Positions 40,066-49,182 of a stretch of 64,000 nt of DNA are shown here, in pieces. A model generated the notes under the pieces. That model searched no databases. It worked only from the letters and a program-made list of their open reading frames with translations, and was not told the origin of the DNA. Made by a program: the position numbers and the translations under genes. The stretch's first letter is position 1, and each line of letters starts with the position of its first letter. This stretch comes from Xiphias gladius (taxonomy: Eukaryota > Chordata > Actinopteri > Istiophoriformes > Xiphiidae), in assembly GCF_016859285.1 (NCBI RefSeq), contig NC_053404.1:18635105-18699104 (forward strand). Direction: 5' to 3'.

Positions 40066-41734
40066 TCAACAGGGGGTGGGAGGCAAATGTTAGGAAAAAA
40101 ATAAATGAAAATAAAAAAATTGTGGAACAAAACACTTCCACGTGTTATATATGCCAAAGAAAAACAGCAGATCGTCCCATTTCAGGGGCTGGAACCTGAG
40201 AAAGTTGAATTTTTTTTGCTTGAAAAGATTCATCGATCCAGAAATGGATCAACTGACTAATCACCAGAGCTCCAATAAGCCACTGAACTGCAATACTGCC
40301 ATAGAAACAACAAGAAAATAAAAGTCCTGAACATTATCTGGCCAGTAGTAACAAATTAGTGCATTTATAACATGGAGAAAATTCTTAGTCATTTTTTTTT
40401 TTCTTTTCATCAGGACTCAAACACTCTGCTTCTAGACAAAAACATGTTTATGTTGTCCAGAGGTCTGTTCGTGGATTTTTTTTTCTGTTCAGGAAATTTC
40501 AAATCTGCTGATCAGACAAAAAAAAAACCAACAAACTTATGAGTAATATTCAGGATACACTATTGTGGCCACTAAAGACTTGTGATTCCCCACAGTGGAA
40601 CAAAAACAAAACTGATACTGTGGCTCAGGGTAACGTTTTTTTTTTTTTTTCCCTTCTGGCCAGGGTGAAACACAGAACAGGGATTGCTTGGTATTTTCGA
40701 GATACGGATCCAAGTCCGCGTTGCCGTGCCCGGGGAGGCCGGAACTGCGCGTCACCTCGGTGTTGCAGGACCGTCGTGCCCATATTAAGGCGGGTCAAAA
40801 GGCAAGAGTCAGTACTGTTACAGTGAATTGCTGAACTGAAAGCGGCAAACCACAACTTTCTGAGATTCCTGTGTTATTTCTGTAACTGACACTCTGCGGC
40901 TTAAATCTCTCTGTAATCTTTTAATCTGTTACACGGCAGCCCGGCACAGCAAACCCCAAAACCGTCCCTTACTTTAAACTAATTATCTTATCTGATCTTA
41001 ACTCAGTTTAAGTATTTCATTGAGTGCGGGTGTGGCTACTTTTTTTCCCCCTTCATATCGATTACATCAAGCATTAAAGACTGCGACAAACATGCACAAA
41101 ACCGTGAAATTCCGCATTAAGGTTCGGAGTTCACATAAGTCCCCTGCAACCGCCTCATACGGTGTGTTTGTTCGAGCGGTCTCACCCTGTCTCCCGGCGG
41201 ATCGGGGATTTAAAGCTGCAGTCAGGAGCGACTGAGGTCACTGGAGGTCACCTGGAGAAGGCCATGGATGGAGGGACCCCCTCATCTAGACACAGACACA
41301 GACACACACACACGTGATGAAAAAGAAAGAGTCATTCAGCATTTGGTTCCTGAAACATACACAAGGCCGGCGTCGCTTGAAATGGGTGAACTGAGAGGGA
41401 GACAGAAAAGGACAGGGAGGACCAGGAAACTAAATTTAATCCCGTGCAACCAAATGATCTAAATAAACCAAAACAATGCTCAGCCGGGAAAACAAAAAAC
41501 CCTCAAAGCCGACTTGAGTTCCATGTGTTACCGCAAAGAGAGCAGCAGGATGATTCACAGCCGTGACAGACTGAGGGAGAGAGAGGAAAAAAAACTAAAA
41601 AAAAATGGAAGAAGACCGCGACAGCAAACACACACACTCGGCCTGGCCCAAGAAACAACAGGCCGACGCAGGCAGACCTGGCGACCCAGCGAGACCAGGC
41701 TGTGTCCACAGTACCGCTGTGTGATAACCCTCAC

Positions 41735-41820
41735 CTGTTGCTCCTGCGGAGGTTTCTGAATCAAGGGGTTGAAAGACGGACGGGGTTGTATTGGCAGATT
41801 CATGGTTGGTGATATTCGGT
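41735..41820 (-). CDS. tnk2: Possible alternative tnk2 5' coding exon
   Basis: Bounded by an acceptor-like GGCTGCAG and a donor CAACAG|GTGAGG. An ATG at 41803 in good context (CACCAACCATGA) opens 23 codons, MNLPIQPRPSFNPLIQKPPQ then EQQ. They end in phase 0 and could join the MQCEEG exon in frame. I do not recognise the peptide; it could equally be non-coding. Confidence 0.35.
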
Positions 41821-42839
41821 CTGCAGCCAATAAACGTCACTTGACGTGGGCAGAATTCAGCATTTTGCCTCTTTCTACAGTGTTTGGAGGCCACTGTGGC
41901 AGAAAACCGACCGATTTTTGGAGGCACCCGTCCTCTTTGCTGCCATTGATTTGAGAAATACCCGATTCCGCTGCACGTTGCTTGAAAATGAGCAGAGATA
42001 TTTAATTTTTCACCACTTATAGACCAAAAAAAAAAAAAAAAAAAAAATCTACAGAGCCCATAAAGTCCTGTTAGGTCTCTATGATTTAGTATCTGTACAA
42101 TGAAATGTGCAGAAGGCTTTGACTTTATATCTACAGTGTCTTAATGCTGTAAAATGATATTTACTGATAACATAATTGAACTAGTAACTGAATAAAGTGT
42201 GAAAAGTTTCTATAAAATCCAAACACCTCACAGAACACATGCAAGACTTTATTTTGTTTTTGTCGTTTAAAATAGGAAAAATATGACTGTTTGAAACACT
42301 GACCAATAAAAGGCCCAGGTACACGGACAGCGTGTACCTGCAGGAGTTTTGTTTTTTGTTTTTTTTAACATTTGGACTAATGTTATCTAAGTTAGCACTA
42401 AGTCAGACGAGGACAGACAAAAGCAGAGGGACGCGGAGAAAGAGAGAGAGACTGAGGAAAAGCAGAGGGGGGAAAAAAACGAAGAAAAAAAAAAAGGGTG
42501 TTGTTTCCGTAATGAGTAGAGCAGAACACATTTTAATAAATAAAGGCTGTCGCTCCGCACACTTGTCAGTCTAAAGCTGATTAGCCTGCCCCAGTCGCGT
42601 TAGGTGGACACCTGCCTGTCCGTCACGGAGAACATCCCACCACTTCAGCTTCGCCTTCAACTACCACACTTACAACTTGATTTCACTTGTGTGTTATTTT
42701 TATTTATTCATTTATTTTTTGGTTTGTTTGTTTTTTTTAAGATTTCCATCTTCCAGACAGAGACATTAACAAGAGGCTCCGGAGGAAAAAAAAAAAAAAA
42801 TAACCCCGGTATACCGACCTATGAAGACGGGCTTTGTGG

Positions 42840-43080
42840 GGGTGGGGGGCCTCGCTCCGTGCGCCGCCGTCAGATGCTGGCTGCCCGGCGGGACGCCGCG
42901 CTGTTTTTCCGGGAATCGGTTAAATCCGGCGGATCCGTTATCCCTCGCCCTTCCCCGTTAATTCCGGGACGCACGCCCCAGTGCGCCTGCCGGAGTTTAT
43001 GGGCGTCACCGTGCGTAGCCTCGGCACGCACACTCGGTGGGGGCTGGCTCCGGTTAACGCTGGCCCGGAAATGTCAAAAT
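42840..43080 (-). promoter_or_regulatory. CpG-rich island, candidate tnk2 promoter
   Basis: CpG-dense (e.g. CGCTCCGTGCGCCGCCGTC, CGGCGGGACGCCGCG) in otherwise AT-rich DNA, about 5 kb upstream of tnk2 coding exon 1. No TATA box seen. The promoter role is inferred from composition and position only. Confidence 0.4.
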
Positions 43081-43305
43081 AAAGGCACTTCCTGTCTGGA
43101 GGAGCGGGCTTCAAAATATAAGCGCAGGTTTGAGGTCTTTTCAGCACAGGCATCAAAACAATCAAACTTTCAAATTGTTATTTTTAATTTTGATCTAATT
43201 CGTAATTTGTAGTTCGATTTTATTTATAACTTTATTTTAAATTTGATATGTATATGTAATAAATGTCAAGTTAAACTAGTAATGCTGTTAAAAATCCAAT
43301 ATTAG

Positions 43306-43577
43306 CACTGCAACTAACAATTTCCATTATATATATTAATCGGCATATTATTGTCTAGAGACATTAATTATTCATTTTTTCTATAAAATATCAGGGTCAC
43401 ATGTTTTGCCTGACCAATAGTCCACAACCCAAAGATACTCAGTTTACTATTATGTATGACAAATAAATAAAATGAATAAAATAAAGCATCAAATCCTATC
43501 ATTTGAAAATCAAATGTTTGGCATTTTTCTTCTTCTGATTTTGCTCTTGATTAATCAGCTAATCATTGCAGCTCTAT
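43306..43577. mobile_element. TIR-type repeat family A copy
   Basis: Starts GCACTGCAACTAACAATTTC and ends TAATCATTGCAGCTCTATAC; carries TTGATTAATCAGCTAATC. Inverted ends. Confidence 0.6.
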
Positions 43578-46301
43578 ACAATACCATTCAATATTTTTAT
43601 CTATATTATAGAACATAAAAGGAAATTATATTACCATTTGAAAGGACACTTATCTTTATTTGCTCCTAAAAATGTACATTTACTAAAGAAAAGACCTCAA
43701 AATATTAAGTGTCTGGCTAATATTAGTAAAGCACCATTAAACCATGGACTTTGACGTGGGCACACAGGATCTTTGAAACAATAGATTTCGTACAGCAAGT
43801 GACTGAGCCCGGTACTTGTGGACTAAAGCAAAACAACAGTTTTTTATTTGGAGAAATGGTGGAAAATTTGCTAACACAACCACAAATTTTCACCCGTTGT
43901 ACTATTGTTTTTTTTCTTGTGTCAAATGGCATAGCCTGTGTAAAAAAATAAATAAATAAATAAAAATAAAGTGCTTTTAATCTGAAAAGCACAGTAACGG
44001 AAGTCTAAAAATGTTGTTTGAATGGAGAGTGGCATTCACATGAAAGGGCACTGTTGAGACATTGGACTGGAGATACCATTTGTTCCCACCCAGATTCCCA
44101 GAGGCGTTTAAAAGCTGAGGGATGCACACTCTTGATTGTGCCCTTGACATTTGCTGTAACACAAGATTTAAAAAAAAAACAACAACAAAAAAAACAAAAA
44201 AGTAGGACTCCGACAAAAATGCTAAGAATGATGAAAATGGGATCTAAAAACCATTAGGGACAGAAAACAGTCTAAACAACCTGAGCGGCCTCTGCAGGGA
44301 ATCTCAGGCAGTTTTTTGTTCTGCACTATAATAAAAACTATGAACTGAGACATGGTGGATGCTAAACCAGAGGATTTATTTCTCTTTTCTGCTAAACATG
44401 GAGATCACAGAAACAATATTTCAGAAACTTTTCCAAGTACAGAAATCATACTGAACAGGTTTTGATATGCTACAGTTGCCCGCTGAGCAACACAGTGAGC
44501 GGGGAGATCCACTTCCTAGTTACCCATTTTCCACCTCTGGATACAGAAATTTTCCTTTAATCCTTGTAGCAGATGTAGAAAAGTAAAAACAGTAACAAGC
44601 TCAACAGAACTGACGTGGTTCCAATTTGAGTAATGAAACATGGACATTTTGTTAGTTCTTATGCGTATGTTCGAATAAAATAAAGCAGGTTTTAAATGCA
44701 GTCCACATTAGAGTCTCAATGGGTTTGATGACGTACCCATCTTTTAACATGTTTACTACCGAGTGGACCCAGGTTCCTTGCTGATTAAAGCTAAATCAAG
44801 CTTTAGCTAAAAACCTGTGATAACATTTACCTTTTTTTTAAAATTCTGGTTTTCGGTTTAATATTTTATGCTGTTATGTTCCTCTTAACGGCGTTTTAGA
44901 GGCCTGACGATAAAACTCTGGTGAAAACACTGATTATCCATCTTTTTTTTAAACGGAGAAAATAGTCAAATAAAATATCGGCCATGGGCTCATAGACAGA
45001 AGAACATTGTTTTGTATCAGTGAAGACAGAACGTATTGGTTGGGCCCCAATTTGAGGAAAAGAAATGTTTGACATATGGTCCAGGTCTGTTGAGCTACAC
45101 CTCAGTAAAGCAATACGATAACATGCGGTTAAGTGGAAATACGCCGCTGAAACACATGCGAAGAGAGTTATGGCTTATGGAGTGAATTCATGTGTAGTAA
45201 AGCATTTGTGGCAAAGTCACTAACACAAAGAAACACGAGCAAGGTTTGGATATAATTAGGCTGAGACCAGGTTTGTTGCTAACTATAATATACGAAGTGC
45301 ATTTAAATATTTTTCCGTGCGCTAGTGTAGTATATTGAGCTCCTTGATTGCAAAACAAAGCTGTAATCTAAAGCACCCTCCGGGGTGCATTTATTTCTTT
45401 TAAGGGGAGGTGGGGTGATTTTAAAATTACCTGCACAGGTCAGTGATTTTTAATCCAGTCCGGAGAGCAAACGGGGGTCATTTTTCACCCCACGCCAGTG
45501 ATAATTAAAGACGCAATTATCTACCGTTTTGTTGGGGGGGACCCTCTGGTCCCCCCTGTAATTTAAATCCTGTCCAGAGCAACGCGAAATGTGACTTTTG
45601 TCCGAAAATTTTGTCCCTACATTTGTTTAGGTTCTGGCGAACTGGTGCCATTAAAAGTACACCGAACTAACTATTAGCAGTTCCTGTTTGAAATGTACCC
45701 AAGAATGTACAGACAACTACTGAGATACCGACGAAAACTTAACAATGCAATGATTTTCAGCCAGGTTCTGAGTCGTCTTTCTTCTACGATTTCCAAGCGG
45801 GTTTATGGACGTTAATCTGAGATGGACATGGGAGACAAAAATTTCCTCGGGAAGTGTAGGTCACTCTGAATGGTATCGATGTGTGTTTCATGTCGGTGCG
45901 TTCAGATTTGACTGAGTTATGACAAGGAGGAGTACGATTTTTGACTTTAATTCACCCCTCAGAGATCTTGGCCCCCCTGCCGGCAGAGGCTTTTGGCTTT
46001 GTCCTGCTGAATGTCCATTTCCATTACAGACCACATGCTGTAATTTCCAGATGGTACAAATTTCCATCCAGGACAACGTGTGACATTAACGATTAGCCCA
46101 GTGTAATGTTAATCCCGCCGGAATGGGGCTCACCAGACTCTACTGTGTTACGACCATAGTATGCGTCAGAAATTTAAGCACAAGGAAAACAGAAGAAATC
46201 AGAAGGACACACACTCTACAGGTCAGGAGGACTTTGCCTTCGTGTATACACACCCACACAAAAAAATAAAGACAAAAACAAATAAATATGTCAAGTATAA
46301 A

Positions 46302-46329
46302 ACTCTGGGAAACACTGTCCCCGATAAGT
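46302..46329 (-). promoter_or_regulatory. IRE 8 (3'-most), weak lower stem
   Basis: mRNA strand: bulged C, upper stem GGGGA/UUCCC (one G-U), loop CAGUGU. The lower stem pairs poorly (A-G mismatch two positions below the bulge). Upper stem and loop are canonical, so moderate confidence. Confidence 0.65.
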
Positions 46330-46347
46330 TGTTCCACCCGTCAAGTG

Positions 46348-46376
46348 AAATATGAGAGACACTGCTCCCGATAAAT
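46348..46376 (-). promoter_or_regulatory. IRE 7
   Basis: mRNA strand: UUUAUC bulge, upper stem GGGAG/CUCUC (one G-U), loop CAGUGU, three A-U pairs below the bulge and then U-U mismatches. Canonical loop and bulge. Confidence 0.78.
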
Positions 46377-46443
46377 ACACACGTACTGTAAAACACGCAC
46401 ACAATCACACACTGGTAGGCAAAAACTACCATCACTGCTTGTC

Positions 46444-46470
46444 ATTATGGAAGACGCTGCTTCCGATAAC
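46444..46470 (-). promoter_or_regulatory. IRE 6 with variant CAGCG loop
   Basis: mRNA strand GUUAUCGGAAG, loop CAGCGU, CUUCCAUAAU. All ten stem pairs and the bulged C are intact, but loop position 4 is C where IREs have U. The loop contacts IRP directly, so binding may be weaker or altered. Confidence 0.75.
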
Positions 46471-46478
46471 GGGTTTTA

Positions 46479-46505
46479 ATTATGGAAGGCACTGCTCCCG
46501 ATAAC
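46479..46505 (-). promoter_or_regulatory. IRE 5 (IRE-C type)
   Basis: mRNA strand GUUAUCGGGAG, loop CAGUGC, CUUCCAUAAU. Bulged C, five-pair upper stem (one G-U) and five-pair lower stem. Canonical. Confidence 0.95.
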
Positions 46506-47136
46506 TTTATCACATTATTAAGTGCTCCAAAGTAGACTGTGCAACATAAATGGCTTTCTTGCAAATATTGTAACCAATCAGCTCAGTTGTTAATTTCAGT
46601 AAAAAGGGGATTTGATAATAATGTCGTTAGTTTCTCAATGAATTTTGTGCATTTTTTTTTTTTTTTTTTTCAGTCTAGCATTCATCCTTCCATCAAGCAG
46701 AGAATAAATCAAGTTCAACACTTAATGTATCTCCGGGCTTGTGGTATGCAAATAAAAATTTCCATGTATTCAGACACTTTTAGTTTTCTTTTTGCTCCTA
46801 GTTTACTTTTTGGCAGACAAATCACGATAGTACCTGACACCAAATCAGGAAAACTTCTTTTCTAACCTTAATTTCTCCCTTTACGGTTTTTAAAATAACC
46901 GTTTGACGACAGAGAGTGAAGCACCACAGATGTAGCCCACTTGGCCAAAAGTAATGCGATAAAATTACTGTTTCAATGGTGCATACTCTCTTTGACACAA
47001 ATCAATCTCCACATGAAAGGAAGAAAGAAAGGCCAGAAAAGAAAAAGATCTAACTTTACTCCATTTTGTAAGCAACAGTTGAGGAGTCATTTGTGTAGCA
47101 GATGCTGCCGTGAGATCAGACAGTATAACCGTCATA

Positions 47137-47163
47137 ATTATGGAAGGCACTGCTTCCGATAAC
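47137..47163 (-). promoter_or_regulatory. IRE 4 (duplicate junction, B-type)
   Basis: mRNA strand GUUAUCGGAAG, loop CAGUGC, CUUCCAUAAU; fully paired stems. It sits between linker copies 2 and 1. The low-coordinate flank CCGTCATA is the same as at IRE 2. Confidence 0.95.
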
Positions 47164-47797
47164 TTTATCACATTATTAAGTGCTCCAAAGTAGACTGTGC
47201 AACATAAATGGCTTTCTTGCAAATATTGTAACCAATCAGCTCAGTTGTTAATTTCAGTAAAAAGGGGATTTGATAATAATGTCGTTAGTTTCTCAATGAA
47301 TTTTGTGCATTTTTTTTTTTTTTTTTTTCAGTCTAGCATTCATCCTTCCATCAAGCAGAGAATAAATCAAGTTCAACACTTAATGTATCTCCGGGCTTGT
47401 GGTATGCAAATAAAAATTTCCATGTATTCAGACACTTTTAGTTTTCTTTTTGCTCCTAGTTTACTTTTTGGCAGACAAATCACGATAGTACCTGACACCA
47501 AATCAGGAAAACTTCTTTTCTAACCTTAATTTCTCCCTTTACGGTTTTTAAAATAACCGTTTGACGACAGAGAGTGAAGCACCACAGATGTAGCCCACTT
47601 GGCCAAAAAGTAATGCGATAAAAATTACTGTTTCAATGGTGCACACTCTCTTTGACACAAATCAATCTCCACACGAAAGGAAGAAAGAAAGGCCAGAAAA
47701 GAAAAAGATCTAACTTTACTCCATTTTGTAAGCAACAGTTGAGGAGTCATTTGTGTAGCAGATGCTGCCGTAGGATCAGACAGTATAACGGGTTTTA

Positions 47798-47824
47798 ATT
47801 ATGGAAGGCACTGCTCCCGATAAC
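47798..47824 (-). promoter_or_regulatory. IRE 3 (duplicate junction, C-type)
   Basis: mRNA strand GUUAUCGGGAG, loop CAGUGC, CUUCCAUAAU. It sits between linker copies 3 and 2. The low-coordinate flank CGGGTTTTA is the same as at IRE 5. Confidence 0.95.
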
Positions 47825-48458
47825 TTTATCACATTATTAAGTGCTCCAAAGTAGACTGTGCAACATAAATGGCTTTCTTGCAAATATTGTAACCAATCAG
47901 CTCAGTTGTTAATTTCAGTAAAAAGGGGATTTGATAATAATGTCGTTAGTTTCTCAATGAATTTTGTGCATTTTTTTTTTTTTTTTTTTCAGTCTAGCAT
48001 TCATCCTTCCATCAAGCAGAGAATAAATCAAGTTCAACACTTAATGTATCTCCGGGCTTGTGGTATGCAAATAAAAATTTCCATGTATTCAGACACTTTT
48101 AGTTTTCTTTTTGCTCCTAGTTTACTTTTTGGCAGACAAATCACGATAGTACCTGACACCAAATCAGGAAAACTTCTTTTCTAACCTTAATTTCTCCCTT
48201 TACGGTTTTTAAAATAACCGTTTCGACGACAGAGAGTGAAGCACCACAGATGTAGCCCACTTGGCCAAAAAGTAATGCGATAAAAATTACTGTTTCAATG
48301 GTGCATACTCTCTTTGACACAAATCAATCTCCACATGAAAGGAAGAAAGAAAGGCCAGAAAAGAAAAAGATCTAACTTTACTCCATTTTGTAAGCAACAG
48401 TTGAGGAGTCATTTGTGTAGCAGATGCTGCCGTAGGATCAGACAGTATAACCGTCATA

Positions 48459-48485
48459 ATTATGGAAGGCACTGCTTCCGATAAC
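48459..48485 (-). promoter_or_regulatory. IRE 2 (IRE-B)
   Basis: mRNA strand GUUAUCGGAAG, loop CAGUGC, CUUCCAUAAU, all stem pairs intact. 25 nt downstream of IRE 1, like the mammalian A-B pair. Confidence 0.96.
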
Positions 48486-48510
48486 GTCGTATAAAAAGAC
48501 AAACAATAAC

Positions 48511-48537
48511 TTTATAGTGGACACTGCCACTGATAAA
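48511..48537 (-). promoter_or_regulatory. IRE 1 (IRE-A)
   Basis: mRNA strand UUUAUCAGUGG, loop CAGUGU, CCACUAUAAA. Ten perfect pairs and bulged C. The stem matches human TFRC IRE-A (UUUAUCAGUGA...), with a CAGUGU loop. Confidence 0.96.
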
Positions 48538-48898
48538 AAAACAAACAAAAAAAAACAAATAACATAAGTGTAAATAAGGTTTCTCAGTGTTTTGATGGCA
48601 AGAGGTCACAGCTAAAGCTTGGACAGGTGTGATGTGTTAGGGTGGAGCCAGGAGGAGGCGATTTGTCTGAAGCATCTAACTTCTTCAAGTATTTGGTGCT
48701 GGTTCACTTCTTTTTCTTTTTTTTTTGTGATACTTTTAATTACTTTTCTATCTCCTCCTGGCTCTTTGTGGGACAGAAGGTCTGTTCCCCACATAAAAAC
48801 TTGATTATAAGCCTGTATATAAAGGGTGGGACCTCTGATTGACAGTTTGTGCTTGAGTGCTGACATTGGAGCTCCTCACTCTGCTCTACAATTCATCT

Positions 48899-48931
<33 letters not shown>
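48899..48931. repeat. CA microsatellite in tfrc 3'UTR
   Basis: AC run about 40-70 bp past the stop codon; TG on the mRNA strand. Confidence 0.9.
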
Positions 48932-48933
<2 letters not shown>

Positions 48934-48969
48934 CATACCCCGGGTTTTCACATCTCTGTACCCCCCCTT

Positions 48970-49182
48970 TTAGATTTCGTTGTCGATGTCCCAGATGTTT
49001 CCCACCATGGCGTTGGCACACCCCTGCAGGTTCCAGGTGGCCAGGGCCAGCTGGGTGCGGAGCCGCTCCATGTCGGTGGCCTCAGCGATGGATGCCAAAG
49101 TGTGGGAGCCCCGGCCCAGCACGAGGTGACGGAAGGGAGTCTCAATGGGGGACACATATGGAGAGAGGAGGGTGTGCTCAAC
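48970..49182 (-). CDS. tfrc: tfrc coding exon 18: helical domain end and stop
   Basis: 213 nt, phase 0, TAA stop. Encodes [48 protein letters not shown] and [10 protein letters not shown]. The mammalian loop with the Asn727 glycosylation site is shortened and has no sequon here. Confidence 0.97.
   Translation of the reverse strand, partial: VEHTLLSPYVSPIETPFRHLVLGRGSHTLASIAEATDMERLRTQLALATWNLQGCANAMVGNIWDIDNEI

Larger units (their letters stand above)
38066..46301. other. tnk2-tfrc intergenic region and tnk2 5' region
   Basis: No protein-coding gene recognised beyond a possible alternative tnk2 exon at 41735-41820. Holds an inverted family C repeat (39030-39200), family A fragments (38745-38960, 40140-40280, 43306-43577), a perfect hairpin (40035-40065), a CpG-rich island (42840-43080) and AT-rich unique sequence. 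The right end may include the tail of the tfrc 3'UTR. Confidence 0.55.
46471..48485 (-). repeat. Tandem triplication of the IRE-linker unit (about 660 bp)
   Basis: Three head-to-tail copies: 46479-47136 (658 bp), 47137-47797 (661 bp), 47798-48458 (661 bp), closed by a terminal IRE at 48459-48485. The copies differ at only a handful of positions (for example an extra A in GGCCAAAAAGTAATGCG, CATACTC versus CACACTC, GTGAGATC versus GTAGGATC, and an inserted C in CGTTTCGACG), so the expansion is recent or homogenised. Each copy contains an 18-21 nt T-run. Identical 108-codon antisense frames are by-products. Confidence 0.97.
46302..48969 (-). other. tfrc: tfrc 3'UTR (IRE-bearing), at least 2.7 kb
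   Basis: Follows the tfrc stop codon. In transcript order: 430 nt with a TG repeat, IRE-A, IRE-B, three near-identical linkers separated by IREs, then a 200-nt cluster of four IREs. The true 3' end is not known; an ATTAAA on the minus strand at 45946-45951 is one candidate. IRP binding to these hairpins would protect the mRNA when iron is scarce. Confidence 0.85.

Noticed and set aside
42604-43212. 202-codon plus-strand open frame
   Set aside because: Crosses A/T runs and the CpG island; low complexity at both ends, no domain or splice context.
46425-46445. Another CACTGC near the IRE cluster
   Set aside because: Gives a CAGTGA loop on the minus strand, but the flanks do not pair, so it is not an IRE.
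46539-48184. Three identical 108-codon plus-strand open frames starting MQHKWLSCKY
   Set aside because: They are antisense by-products of the triplicated 3'UTR linker, contain a Phe run from the T-tract, and have no known homology.
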